Shown here piece by piece: positions 43,245-52,466 of a stretch of DNA of 64,000 nucleotides. The translations under genes and the position numbers were made by a program. A model generated the notes under the pieces. That model saw only the letters and a list, made by a program, of their open reading frames with translations, was not told where the DNA came from and did not search any database. The DNA comes from Cetobacterium ceti (lineage in GTDB: Bacteria > Fusobacteriota > Fusobacteriia > Fusobacteriales > Fusobacteriaceae): positions 1 through 64,000 of the forward strand of contig NZ_FUWX01000012.1 in assembly GCF_900167275.1 (NCBI RefSeq), read 5' to 3'. Position 1 is the first letter of the stretch; every line of letters starts with the position of its first letter.

Positions 43245-43303
43245 TTGACAAATAAAACTTTATACAGTATCCTCCTATTAACTAAGAATTCTTTTCGAAT
43301 TCT
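43245..43303 (+). promoter_or_regulatory. Probable grd promoter with downstream inverted repeat
   Basis: -35 TTGACA (43245-43250), 17 nt, -10 TATCCT (43268-43273). Just after the start point lies the inverted repeat AGAATTC (43285-43291) / GAATTCT (43297-43303) with a 5-nt loop, which could be an operator. Confidence 0.6.
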
Positions 43304-43405
43304 CTTCAAATTTATTCTATTTTAAAACTTACTAATCCATTTTCTTACAAAAGTTCACTTTTTTAAAATTTATCAATAGGAAAATTAAATACTCAGGAGG
43401 TTGCC

Positions 43406-43774
43406 ATGGAATACACCATAATCACCAACAATCCCCTTGTAAAAGAGAACTATTCTAATGTTCTTTTTATAGAGGGAAGTGTCAAAGATGTTTTAATTTC
43501 CACTAGAAACTCTCTACATGAAGGAGGCAAACTTCTTACCCATCCACTTGGTGCTAGTCTTAGGATGTTACTTTCTCCATACAGATCAATTGTTGTATCT
43601 TTGGAGAAGTCTAATATAGATTTAAATCATTTAGATATTATCGAAAGTAGCATTATTAAGTACAATCAGCATATGGAGGTGAGAAAAGAGGATTCAACTC
43701 ACGGAAAGGATTATTCAATTATTGATTTAACCCTTTTAGATTCAGCTTGTGAAGAGCTTTCTAGATTTTCTTAA
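43406..43774 (+). CDS. grdX: GrdX family protein
   Basis: The 122-residue protein (MEYTIITNNPLVKENY..., then DVLISTRNSLHEGGKLLTHPLGASLRM) matches the small GrdX protein encoded at the start of glycine/betaine/sarcosine reductase operons. Its role is not established. CAGGAGGTTGCC precedes the ATG. grdE follows 27 nt downstream. Confidence 0.85.
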   Translation: MEYTIITNNPLVKENYSNVLFIEGSVKDVLISTRNSLHEGGKLLTHPLGASLRMLLSPYRSIVVSLEKSNIDLNHLDIIESSIIKYNQHMEVRKEDSTHGKDYSIIDLTLLDSACEELSRFS

Positions 43775-43801
43775 ATTATCCGTTTATCAGGGGGTGTTTT
43801 T

Positions 43802-45088
43802 TTGAAGTTAGAAATTGGTAACATAAATATTAAAAACATTGTTTTTGGAGACAAGTTAGAGGTTAAAGAGGGTGTTTTACACTTAAATCCTCAAGACTTA
43901 ATTAACTTCCTAAAGGAAGACAAAAACATTGCAGAGGTTAAAGTAGATATTGCAAGACCTGGTGAAAAGGTTAGAATTATTCCTGTTAAGGACGTAATCG
44001 AACCTAGAGCTAGAGTAAGTAGTTCAGCTAGTAATTTCCCAGGAGTTGCTGGTAAAGTTTCTCAAGTTGGAGATGGAGAAATTAGAGTTCTTAAAAATGC
44101 AGCAATTGTAACTATTGGAGATATTGTTGGATTCCAAGAGGGAGTTGTTGATATGTGGGGAGAAGGAGCTAAATGGACTCCATTCTCAAAAACATACAAT
44201 ATTGTTGTAGATATTAAACCTGTAGATGGTTTAACTCCTCATTTACATGAGCAAACAGTTAGACTTGCAGGATTAAAAGCCAGCGAATTTGTTGGAGCTG
44301 CTGGTAAAGATGTTACTCCTGATGAAGTATTGACATATGGAACAAACAATATTTCTCAAGAGGTTTTAAATAATTCTCATTTACCAAGAGTGGTATATGT
44401 TGAAATGTTAATCTCTCAAGGATTACTACATGATACATATATTTATGGGGTAAATTCTCAACAAATTTTACCTTCATTTATCCACCCTAATGAAGAGTTA
44501 GATGGAGCTGTTATCAGTGGTAACTGTGTTGCTGCCTGTGATAAAATAACAACTTATCAACATCAAAACAACTCAGTTATTTTAGATTTATATAAAAAAC
44601 ATGGATCAGAAATTAATTTCCTAGGAGTAATTTTAACTCCAGAATTAACTACTCTTGAGGGTAAAATAAGAACAGCTGATTACACAGCTAAACTTTGTAA
44701 ATCCCTAGGAGCTCAAGGTGTTATAGTTTCTGAAGAGGGATATGGAAATCCAGATTCAGATTTACTTATGATCTGTAAACGTCTTGAAACTTCTGGTATA
44801 AAAACAGTTTTAATCACAGATGAGTGTTCAGGATGGGATGGAATGTCTCAACCACTGGCTGACACTGTACCTGAAGCTGTGGCAGTTGTATCTGGAGGAA
44901 ATGTTAGCCATTTAGTTACTTTACCTCCTGCTGATGTAATTTTAGGAAATCCTAATGCAATTGCAACTCTTGCTGGAGGATGGGATGGTTCACTTAAGGA
45001 AGATGGTTCTTTAGTTTGCGAATTAAACGCAGTTATTGGAGCAACTTCTGAAATTGGATATCACTACTGTACAGCTAGAGAATATTAA
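43802..45088 (+). CDS. grdE: Glycine/sarcosine/betaine reductase component B, GrdE-type proprotein
   Basis: The 428-residue protein is the proprotein of component B. In the family it is cleaved between Asn and Cys to give alpha and beta subunits, the new N-terminal Cys becoming a pyruvoyl group. Here Asn241-Cys242 occurs in DGAVISGNCVAACDKITTY, at the position known for GrdE. The start is a TTG at 43802 with CAGGGGGTG before it; no ATG lies near. Whether it serves glycine, sarcosine or betaine cannot be decided from sequence alone. grdB follows 17 nt on. Confidence 0.88.
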   Translation: MKLEIGNINIKNIVFGDKLEVKEGVLHLNPQDLINFLKEDKNIAEVKVDIARPGEKVRIIPVKDVIEPRARVSSSASNFPGVAGKVSQVGDGEIRVLKNAAIVTIGDIVGFQEGVVDMWGEGAKWTPFSKTYNIVVDIKPVDGLTPHLHEQTVRLAGLKASEFVGAAGKDVTPDEVLTYGTNNISQEVLNNSHLPRVVYVEMLISQGLLHDTYIYGVNSQQILPSFIHPNEELDGAVISGNCVAACDKITTYQHQNNSVILDLYKKHGSEINFLGVILTPELTTLEGKIRTADYTAKLCKSLGAQGVIVSEEGYGNPDSDLLMICKRLETSGIKTVLITDECSGWDGMSQPLADTVPEAVAVVSGGNVSHLVTLPPADVILGNPNAIATLAGGWDGSLKEDGSLVCELNAVIGATSEIGYHYCTAREY

Positions 45089-45105
45089 TAGGGGAGGTTT
45101 AATTT

Positions 45106-46398
45106 ATGAGAATAGTTTACTACCTTAACCAATTTTTCGGACAAGTTGGAGGGGAAGATAAGGCTGGTATGGAACCTATGTTAAGCGAGAGCTTAATAGG
45201 ACCTGGTATTAAACTTCAAGATTTACTTGGAGCGGATAATCAAATAGTTGGAACTATCATCTGTGGAGACAACTATTTCAATGAAAATACAGAGGTAGCT
45301 TTAAATAGAATTTTAACTATGATCAAGGATTTAAATCCTGATATGTTAATTGCTGGACCTGCATTTAATGCTGGTAGATATGGAGTTGCTTGTGGAGAGC
45401 TTTGTAAAGCTGTTGGTAAGGAATTAAATATTCCTACTGTATCTGGAATGTATGTGGAAAATCCTGGAGCTGAAGTTTGTAAAGGGGATACCTTTATAGC
45501 TTTAACTGGAAATTCTGCTGCTACTATGAGAGATGCTTTACCTAAAATGGCTAACCTAGCAAAGAAATTGCTTAGTAACACTCCTTTAGAACTTCCTGAA
45601 ATTGATAACTATATTCCACAAGGACGTAGAAAAACAGTTATTATGGAAAAAAGAGGTTCTGAAAGAGCTGTAGATATGCTTTTAGATAGATTAAATAATA
45701 GAGAGTTCAAAACAGAACTACCTATGCCTGTTTTTGACCAAGTTGAAATAGCTCAACCTATAGCTAATATGGCTACTGCTAGAATTGCTCTTATCACAAC
45801 AGGAGGAATTGTTCCTAATGGTAACCCTGATAAGATTCAATCGGCAAGTGCTCAAAAGTGGGGAAAATATGATGTTAAAGCCCTAGATAAATTAGGAAGC
45901 GACTATTATACAATTCACGGTGGATATGACCCTGTGTATGCAAATGAATCTCCTGATAGAATTGTTCCTTTAGATCTTTTAAAAGAATATGCTAAGGAAG
46001 GTTTAATCGGAGATGTATACGAGTACTTCTACACTACAACTGGAACAGGAACTTCAGTTGGAAACGCAATAAAATTTGGTCAAGAAATTGGTCAAGAACT
46101 TAAGAATGCCCAGATTGATGGTGCCATCTTAACTTCTACTTGAGGAACTTGTACTCGTTGCGGTGCAACGATGGTTAAAGAAATAGAAAGATTCGGTATC
46201 CCTATTATTCATATGGCTACTATTACAACTATTTCAGAATCAGTTGGAGCAAATAGAATTGTTCCTACAATAGCAATTCCTCACCCAGTAGGGAATCCTA
46301 AGGTTTCTCCAAGTGAAGAGAGAGCCCTTAGAGAGGATTTAGTAAAAAGAGCTTTATATGCATTAAATACACCTGTGGATAAGCAAACTATATTTTAA
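45106..46398 (+). CDS. grdB: Selenoprotein component B, GrdB-type, with in-frame UGA (Sec346)
   Basis: The reading frame runs from ATG at 45106 through an in-frame TGA at 46141-46143 to a TAA at 46396-46398, 430 residues. The residues around the TGA, AILTST-U-GTCTRCGATMVKE, are the conserved selenocysteine site of GrdB/GrdF/GrdH, and the frame past it (IERFGIPIIHMATITTISES...) continues the family to its normal end. The Sec attacks the pyruvoyl-bound amine substrate and hands a carboxymethyl-selenoether to selenoprotein A. Without recoding the gene looks broken in two. Substrate (glycine, sarcosine or betaine) is open. Confidence 0.93.
46151..46175 (+). promoter_or_regulatory. Bacterial SECIS-like hairpin in grdB
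   Basis: Twelve nt after the UGA, CGTTGC (46156-46161) and GCAACG (46165-46170) form a perfect 6-bp stem with the loop GGT, extended by T-A at 46155-46171. Bacterial SECIS elements are hairpins right after the UGA with G and U in the apical loop, bound by SelB. Confidence 0.75.
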
Positions 46399-46475
46399 TT
46401 TTTAATAAAAAAAATAAAATAACTTAAAGAACTCACCCTTCGAGCATAATAGAATAAGTTAGGAGAGGGGTCAAC

Positions 46476-47600
46476 ATGGAAAAACCAGTAAGTCTTAAAA
46501 AGATTGTTATTTTTTCTGGAGCCATTATCGCTTTTTTAATTGGTTCTGGTTTTGCTACTGGCCAAGAAGTTCTTCAATATTTTGCTGCCTATGGCTATTG
46601 GGGTGTGGGAGGGGCAATATTAACCCTCCTACTCCTTGTATATGTTTGTTCAAGTTTTCTTATTGTTGGTCAAAGGGAAAATTTTCAAAAGGGAAATGAT
46701 ATTTATAAATACTATTGTGGAGAAAAGTTAGGAACTTGTTTTGATTATTTCTCAACTTTCTTTTGCTTCTTATCCTTTATAGTTATGATAGGGGGAGCTG
46801 CTGCTACCCTTAATCAACACTATAATTTACCTCCTATTGTTGGTGGATTAGTTATTGCTATTTTAGCTTTAATAACTGTTTTAGCTGGATTAAATAATCT
46901 AGTTGATATTATAGGTAAAATTGGTCCAACCATTGTAATTATTTCCATATTTTTAGGAGTATTTTCTCTTATTAAAAACTATGGAAATCTTCATCCTGAT
47001 ATTATTATTCCAGCTTTAGAGTCTGTTGAGAGCTCCTCTAAACTAGTTAAAGCTTCTAGTTCATGGTACCTTGCTGCATTTTCCTATGTGGGATTTTGTA
47101 TGCTTTGGTTAGCAGGATTTTTAGCTTCCCTAGGAAAGAAAGCCTCATCACCTTTAGAAGCTAGATTGGGTGGAATTTTTGGAGGTATCTTTTTCTCTGT
47201 GGCAGTTATTATAGTTGCCCTAGGATTACTTGCTACCATTGAAATAACAGCAGGTACTCAAATCCCTATGCTTTATTTAGCAAATGATGTTCACAGTGCT
47301 TTTTCAAGTATCTTTGCCATTATTATTTTAGCGGGAATTTATACCACAGCTGTTCCTCTTCTTTGGAACGTGTCTTCTAGATTTACAGAGGAAAAAACTA
47401 GTAAATTTAAACTATTAACCTTAGCTCTTGTTGTTATTGGATTAGTAACAGGACTATGGGTTCCCTTTGATAAACTTGTAAATGTAATATATGTTTTAAA
47501 TGGATATTTTGGTGGAATTCTTCTTCTTATAATGTTTGTAAGAACCCTTAAAGGATTCTTTGTTAACCCAAATAGAAATCCTCAATTTAAAACAAAATAG
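46476..47600 (+). CDS. YkvI-family membrane transporter
   Basis: The 374-residue protein has ~10 hydrophobic segments and begins KIVIFSGAIIAFLIGSGFATGQEVLQYF, the unwound-helix motif of the APC/LeuT fold seen in YkvI-like proteins. YkvI-like genes often accompany grd operons, so it may bring in the amine or amino-acid substrate (inference). AGGAGAGGGGTCAAC precedes the ATG. It is 77 nt after grdB with no terminator between. Confidence 0.85.
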   Translation: MEKPVSLKKIVIFSGAIIAFLIGSGFATGQEVLQYFAAYGYWGVGGAILTLLLLVYVCSSFLIVGQRENFQKGNDIYKYYCGEKLGTCFDYFSTFFCFLSFIVMIGGAAATLNQHYNLPPIVGGLVIAILALITVLAGLNNLVDIIGKIGPTIVIISIFLGVFSLIKNYGNLHPDIIIPALESVESSSKLVKASSSWYLAAFSYVGFCMLWLAGFLASLGKKASSPLEARLGGIFGGIFFSVAVIIVALGLLATIEITAGTQIPMLYLANDVHSAFSSIFAIIILAGIYTTAVPLLWNVSSRFTEEKTSKFKLLTLALVVIGLVTGLWVPFDKLVNVIYVLNGYFGGILLLIMFVRTLKGFFVNPNRNPQFKTK

Positions 47601-47625
47601 AAAAAGGGCCTAGGCCCTTTTTTTA
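47601..47625. terminator. Bidirectional terminator between the grd unit and smpB
   Basis: A palindrome AAAAAGGGCCTAGGCCC with a T-run, touching both converging stop codons. Confidence 0.92.
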
Positions 47626-48066
47626 ATATCTCTCTTTAATTGCTCTTTCTATAGTTCTTTGCTGATCTTTTTTAGCTAAACTCTCTCTTTTATCATAGTT
47701 CTTTTTACCTCTTGCCAAAGCAATTTCTACCTTAACAAATCCCTTTGATAAATGAACATTTAAAGGAACTATAGTATATCCCTTTTGAGTTACCTTTTCA
47801 CGTAACTTTTCTATCTCTTTTCTGTGTAAAAGAAGCTTTCTAACTCTTTTCTCCTCTGGATTATAAACACTTCCAAAAGACCAAGGTACAACGGACATTC
47901 CCATTATAAAAACTTCATCTCTTATGATTCTTATAAAGGATTCCTTTATACTTGTTTTTCCTGCCTTTATGGATTTAACTTCACTTCCAACAAGTTCTAT
48001 TCCAGCCTCAAATCTATCCTCTATAAAGTATTCGAAAAAGGCCTTTTTATTATTTGCTAAAATCAT
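47623..48066 (-). CDS. smpB: SsrA-binding protein SmpB
   Basis: SmpB binds tmRNA and places it in the stalled ribosome. The OB fold is recognised from NKKAFFEYFIEDRFEAGIELVGSEVKSIK, GKTSIKESFIRI and the basic tail KNYDKRESLAKKDQQRTIERA. Length 147. The ribosome site TAAGGGGGAACC is exactly complementary, over nine bases, to a C-rich loop of the candidate RNA at 1139-1230. rnr lies 11 nt upstream. Confidence 0.97.
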   Translation of the reverse strand: MILANNKKAFFEYFIEDRFEAGIELVGSEVKSIKAGKTSIKESFIRIIRDEVFIMGMSVVPWSFGSVYNPEEKRVRKLLLHRKEIEKLREKVTQKGYTIVPLNVHLSKGFVKVEIALARGKKNYDKRESLAKKDQQRTIERAIKERY

Positions 48067-48077
48067 GAGGTTCCCCC

Positions 48078-50207
48078 TTATCTTTTTCCTGTATATTGGT
48101 CATGAAGCTCATTTGGTATAGCCTCTACCTCTAACATATTTAAATCTGCTCTAACTATCATTATATCAAGTTTATCCCCTAAATTGTAAACTTTTCCATT
48201 ATCTCTATTTACCATGGTAAAGTTTTCCTCATCAAACTCATAGTAATCTCTAGAAGCTGTAACATCCCAGAAACAATCTACATACTCCTCTGTTTCAAAG
48301 AATACTTTTTTATTGTTAAATCCTGTTACAGTGGCCTTATATACCTCTCCTATTTTATCCATCATATATTCTACAACTTTAATTTTGATACTTTCATCTT
48401 CAGCTCTCATGGCTTCTCTTTCAGTTTTAGAAATATGATCACAAGTTTCAGGAATTTCCTTAGTTAACTTTCCAATTTCCTTTTTACCTGGATATTTATC
48501 AAGTACCATAGATAAAACCCTATGAACCATTAAATCTGCGTATCTTCTTATTGGAGAAGTAAAATGTGTATAGTAACTTGAAGACAGTCCAAAGTGTCCA
48601 CAGTTTTCCATACTATATTTAGCTTGCTTTAATGACATTAATATCATCTTGTGAACTATTGTATTAATTCCTCTTTTTTCAGAATCTTCAATTATACTTT
48701 GGAATTTTTTAGGATGTAAGTCCTCAAAAGAATGGATTCTATATCCAAATTTTCCTAAAGTTTCATTTAATGATTTTATTCTTTCTGGGTCTGGTTTCTC
48801 ATGGATTCTATAAACAGATGGAACTTCTAACCAGAATAATTTTTCAGCCACAGCTTCATTGGCAGCGATCATGAAATCTTCAATTATTCTTTCAGCCTCT
48901 CCTCTTTCTCTATGCTCTAAATATTTTACTTTTTTATTTTCATCTAAAACAACCTTAACCTCTGGTAGGTCAAAGTCAATACTTCCTCTATTATATTTAA
49001 CCTCTCTTATGATTTTAGAAAGTTCAAACATAACCTTTACCATATCTTCAATATCTCTATATTTATCTAATACCTCTGTTTCCCCAGCTAACATTTTATT
49101 AACATTTGTATAAGTCATTCTATGTGCAGTTTTAATAATAGATTTATAAGTATCTGTACTAACTACTCTACCTTTATTATCTATTTCTAATTCACAAGTA
49201 AAAGTTAATTTATTTTCATTTGGATTTAAAGAACAAATTCCATTTGAAATCTCTCTAGGGAACATAGGTAACACTCTATCTACTAAATAAACTGAGTTCC
49301 CACGTTTTTGTGCTTCCTTATCTAAAGGTGAACCCTCTTGAATATAGTGGCTAACATCTGCTATGGAAACAATTAATCTATAGTTTCCATTTTCTAATTT
49401 TTCAACATAAACTGCGTCGTCTAAGTCCTTAGCATCTGCTCCATCTATGGTAATTATTGGTAAATCTCTTAAATCTTTTCTTCTTTTTATTTCATCTTCG
49501 CCTATGGCAACAGGTATTCTTCTAGCTTCAGCTTCTAATTCTGGAGCAAACTCTTCAGACATTCCCTCTCTTATAATAAGAGCCTTTATCATATTATCTG
49601 TATCATAAGGTGTTCCAATAGTTTCAACTATTTTCCCCTCTGGTTTTCTATCCTTATCTCCCCAGAAATCAACCTTAACTACAACTAATTCCCCATCGTT
49701 GGAATTTTTTAAGAATTTTTTAGGAATATATATATCCTTTCCAAAAGAGTGTGTTGGAGTTACAAATCCAAAGTTAGGAGTTTTTTGTAATATACCTATT
49801 ACTGTATCCTTCTCTCTTTTTAAAACCTTTGCTACTTCTCCCTCTTTTTTCGAATCATCTTTTTTACCCTTAAGAATTTTTACTAAAACTATATCTCCAT
49901 CTAGGGCTGTATTAAATCCACTTCTTGGAATAAATATTCCCTCAGTTGGTGTATCTACAAAGGCAAATTTTCCCTTTATTATTGAAAATTCTCCCTTGGC
50001 AAATCCAAAACTCTCAGGAGTATTGAATTTTCCCTTGCTATTTGTCATAAGTTCCCCTTCAGAAACCCATTTTTCAACCATAGCTCTATTTTCTTTTTTA
50101 TATTTTGGAGACCACTCTAAAGCTTTAGTTATTTCATCTAAACTCATAGCCTTACTATTTTCTAATAGCTCCCTTAATTTTTTTAAATCTTTCTCTATAT
50201 TTATCAT
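48078..50207 (-). CDS. rnr: Ribonuclease R
   Basis: RNase R is the 3'-5' exonuclease that degrades structured and tmRNA-released mRNA. It has N-terminal OB cold-shock domains, the RNB catalytic segment ITIDGADAKDLDDAVYVEKL with the metal-binding Asp set, the STGRD-like NRGSIDFDLPE, and FTSPIRRYADLMVHR, then an S1 domain. About 709 residues. The ATG at 50207 overlaps the yqeK stop (TAATG) and has AAAAAGGAGAAA before it; the upstream in-frame start at 50240 lies in yqeK and is less likely. It precedes smpB. Confidence 0.95.
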   Translation of the reverse strand: MINIEKDLKKLRELLENSKAMSLDEITKALEWSPKYKKENRAMVEKWVSEGELMTNSKGKFNTPESFGFAKGEFSIIKGKFAFVDTPTEGIFIPRSGFNTALDGDIVLVKILKGKKDDSKKEGEVAKVLKREKDTVIGILQKTPNFGFVTPTHSFGKDIYIPKKFLKNSNDGELVVVKVDFWGDKDRKPEGKIVETIGTPYDTDNMIKALIIREGMSEEFAPELEAEARRIPVAIGEDEIKRRKDLRDLPIITIDGADAKDLDDAVYVEKLENGNYRLIVSIADVSHYIQEGSPLDKEAQKRGNSVYLVDRVLPMFPREISNGICSLNPNENKLTFTCELEIDNKGRVVSTDTYKSIIKTAHRMTYTNVNKMLAGETEVLDKYRDIEDMVKVMFELSKIIREVKYNRGSIDFDLPEVKVVLDENKKVKYLEHRERGEAERIIEDFMIAANEAVAEKLFWLEVPSVYRIHEKPDPERIKSLNETLGKFGYRIHSFEDLHPKKFQSIIEDSEKRGINTIVHKMILMSLKQAKYSMENCGHFGLSSSYYTHFTSPIRRYADLMVHRVLSMVLDKYPGKKEIGKLTKEIPETCDHISKTEREAMRAEDESIKIKVVEYMMDKIGEVYKATVTGFNNKKVFFETEEYVDCFWDVTASRDYYEFDEENFTMVNRDNGKVYNLGDKLDIMIVRADLNMLEVEAIPNELHDQYTGKR

Positions 50208-50782
50208 TATTTCTCCTTTTTCTCCATCTCTATTAGCCAATTTCTCATTTCAACTGTATAGGGATGTATCCTAGCTCCTATTTCCAATAGATATTCTATT
50301 TTTTCAGAGCACTCAAATAAAATTCCTCCATTTAGATTCTCATAAACCCTATTTCTTATTTCTTCAACTCTTGGAAAAATTCTTCCAGGTTCTATAGAAT
50401 CTGCTATATATATTATTTTACCTAAAAGAGATAATCCTCTTTTTCCAGTGGTATGATATTTCACCGCCTCAATAATTTCCTCATCCTCTATGTTATAAAG
50501 TTTTTTAGCTAAATATGCACCTACATATCCATGTAAAATCTCTCCCTGATCCATATATTCTATAGTTTCTAGGGGGAAATTCTCAGCACATATCTTTTGC
50601 ATTTGAAATATATCCATTTCCTTCCCATAATCATGAAGAAGTGCTGCAACCCTTGCCTTCTCCTCATTCACACCATATTTTTTTGCTAAATGGGCCGCTG
50701 TTTCCTCTACACCTATAATATGTCTATATCTTTTCTCTGAAACAACGTTTCTTAAATTACTCTTTATCTCTTCTCTTAACAT
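50207..50782 (-). CDS. yqeK: YqeK-like HD phosphohydrolase (Ap4A hydrolase type)
   Basis: The 191-residue protein has the HD set RHIIGVEETAAHLA, ALLHDYGKEMD, GEILHGYVGAYLAK and AVKYHTTGKRGLS, which is the YqeK pattern. YqeK hydrolyses Ap4A symmetrically to ADP. It is translationally coupled to rnr. In many bacteria yqeK follows nadD; no nadD is here. Confidence 0.9.
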   Translation of the reverse strand: MLREEIKSNLRNVVSEKRYRHIIGVEETAAHLAKKYGVNEEKARVAALLHDYGKEMDIFQMQKICAENFPLETIEYMDQGEILHGYVGAYLAKKLYNIEDEEIIEAVKYHTTGKRGLSLLGKIIYIADSIEPGRIFPRVEEIRNRVYENLNGGILFECSEKIEYLLEIGARIHPYTVEMRNWLIEMEKKEK

Positions 50783-50824
50783 AGATAACTACTCCTACCC
50801 TTATATTCTACCATATTTTTTAAT

Positions 50825-50857
50825 AAAAAAAGAGTTCCCTTAGGAACAGAAACTCTT
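50825..50857 (-). terminator. Terminator of the GerMN-amidase unit
   Basis: On the minus strand GTTCC and AAGAG pair with GGAAC and CTCTT across an internal bulge, followed by TTTTTTT; it overlaps the stop codon of the GerMN gene. Confidence 0.8.
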
Positions 50858-51404
50858 ATATAACCATATTTGCTTTATAAAATCCATCTATATTAATGAA
50901 ATTAACTCTTTTTCCTGTTCTACCATCAATTATAAACTTCACCCTGTCTATTCCATCTATACCACAAAAAGTATTTACAAAGGAATAAATAATTAAAACC
51001 TCTTCCTTAGCACTTTTAGCTTGGGCAAATATATTAGAACTTAAATCTAAATATAAATCCTTTCCATCTAAGTAACCTGTGCTCTCATACTTTTCATCCT
51101 TAGACAAAACTCCCTTTTCCATAAGTTTATCTATAACTCCTTGGGAAACTTCTTTTAGTATAGCTTCCCTAGTAGATGTATCCTTAATATCAAAGGCTGT
51201 TTTAGTAAGTTTAAATCTATTATCATTGGGCATATAAATATATACCGCTGTTCCAATGTTCTCAGTAATTTCATCCCTTTTACTTTCTAAAACAGGAATC
51301 TTTTTTATAGTGGCACTCTCTTGGTTTATTTTATTAGAAACAACTCCTAAAACTACGGCTATTCCAACTAAAATACCACAAAGGGCCATTAATTTTTTAT
51401 TCAT
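50856..51404 (-). CDS. GerMN-domain protein
   Basis: The 182-residue protein has an N-terminal membrane anchor (residues ~5-24, ALCGILVGIAVVLGVVS) and a GerMN-like domain (~60-180: AVYIYMPNDNRFKLTK, YLDLSSNIFAQAKSAKEEVLIIYSFVNTFCGI, VKFIIDGRTGKRVN). In sporulators such domains act in germination, but they also occur in non-sporulating bacteria next to amidases. The adjacent amidase gene, 11 nt upstream, suggests a cell-wall role. Confidence 0.82.
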   Translation of the reverse strand: MNKKLMALCGILVGIAVVLGVVSNKINQESATIKKIPVLESKRDEITENIGTAVYIYMPNDNRFKLTKTAFDIKDTSTREAILKEVSQGVIDKLMEKGVLSKDEKYESTGYLDGKDLYLDLSSNIFAQAKSAKEEVLIIYSFVNTFCGIDGIDRVKFIIDGRTGKRVNFINIDGFYKANMVI

Positions 51405-51415
51405 TCCTCCTCCTT

Positions 51416-52444
51416 CTAATAAAAATACTCTCTAATCTTTTTAGCTATCTCCTTAGCCATAACTCTTTGTCTACTTTTACTTAAAAGTTTACCTACATCT
51501 TTTTTATTGTTTATAAAACCTAGCTCTATTAATATTCCAGGACCATTAAATCCTCTTAATACAGCAAAGTTTGCCCCATGAATTCCTCTATTTCTCATTT
51601 GATTTACCTGGGATAATCTATTTACAACAGGTCTTGCTAACCCTATGGATTTTTCTTGATTTTTATTATATGCAAGTTCTCCCATTATTTGAGCTATACT
51701 TGTGGTTTTCTCCCCATATTTCTCACCAAAACTATTTTCATAGGCAGCTATTTTTTCTGCATAGGGTGAAGATTTTTTAGAAAAATAAAATGTTTCCACT
51801 CCTGTTGAACTACTATTTGTAGAAGAGTTTATATGAATACTTACAAATAAATCTGCTTTGGCTCTATTTCCTATTCTACTTCTTTCTGCCAAGGGAATAA
51901 AAACATCTGTACTTCTTGTCATTATAACATTAAATTCAGATCCTAATTCCTCTCTTACAAGTCTTCCCACAGATAAAACTATATCTTTTTCCCTATATTT
52001 TCTAAATCCTATAGAACCTGGGTCTTTTCCCCCATGTCCTGGATCAATTACCACTGTAAACTGTTTTTTTACATTACTTTTTAAATCTATAACTATTCTA
52101 TATGGACTTTTTAAAGAATATACTTTATAACCTACATTTTTTTTCAAGGTTATAAAAAATCCCACTGCATTTCCATAATCTATCATATCTATTTTTTCAA
52201 TATATTTCCCCACAAAGGGCCTATCACTAAATTTTGTGTTCATTTTTCCCTTTGGTATCTCTAAAAAAAGCAGTCTATTATACTCATCATAACTAGTATT
52301 ATATTTAGGTGTACTTGAAGCTGAAATATCAAAAACTAATTGAGCAGGAGTATTATTCATTCTAACTTTATTTATTTTTATAGTTCCACAAAATAAATTT
52401 ATAGAAACCAAAAGAAATATAAAAACTCTACCTATCCATTTCAT
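51416..52444 (-). CDS. N-acetylmuramoyl-L-alanine amidase with AMIN domain
   Basis: The amidase cleaves the bond between MurNAc and the stem peptide. It has a signal segment (~residues 3-20), an AMIN-like domain (~25-130, LVFDISASSTPKYNTSYDEYNRLLFLEIPKG in pattern), and the amidase_3 catalytic core VVIDPGHGGKDPGSIGFRKYREKDIVLSV with zinc His/Glu, VSIHINSS and ILIELGFINNKKD. About 342 residues. The ATG at 52444 is likely (GGAGAAAAGA before it); 52456 is possible. Exported to the periplasm. Confidence 0.94.
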   Translation of the reverse strand: MKWIGRVFIFLLVSINLFCGTIKINKVRMNNTPAQLVFDISASSTPKYNTSYDEYNRLLFLEIPKGKMNTKFSDRPFVGKYIEKIDMIDYGNAVGFFITLKKNVGYKVYSLKSPYRIVIDLKSNVKKQFTVVIDPGHGGKDPGSIGFRKYREKDIVLSVGRLVREELGSEFNVIMTRSTDVFIPLAERSRIGNRAKADLFVSIHINSSTNSSSTGVETFYFSKKSSPYAEKIAAYENSFGEKYGEKTTSIAQIMGELAYNKNQEKSIGLARPVVNRLSQVNQMRNRGIHGANFAVLRGFNGPGILIELGFINNKKDVGKLLSKSRQRVMAKEIAKKIREYFY

Positions 52445-52466
52445 TCTTTTCTCCATCTATTATAAT

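Noticed and set aside
46141-46170. Premature stop or pseudogene in grdB
   Set aside because: The TGA sits exactly at the conserved selenocysteine position, the frame continues with family sequence, and a SECIS-like hairpin follows.
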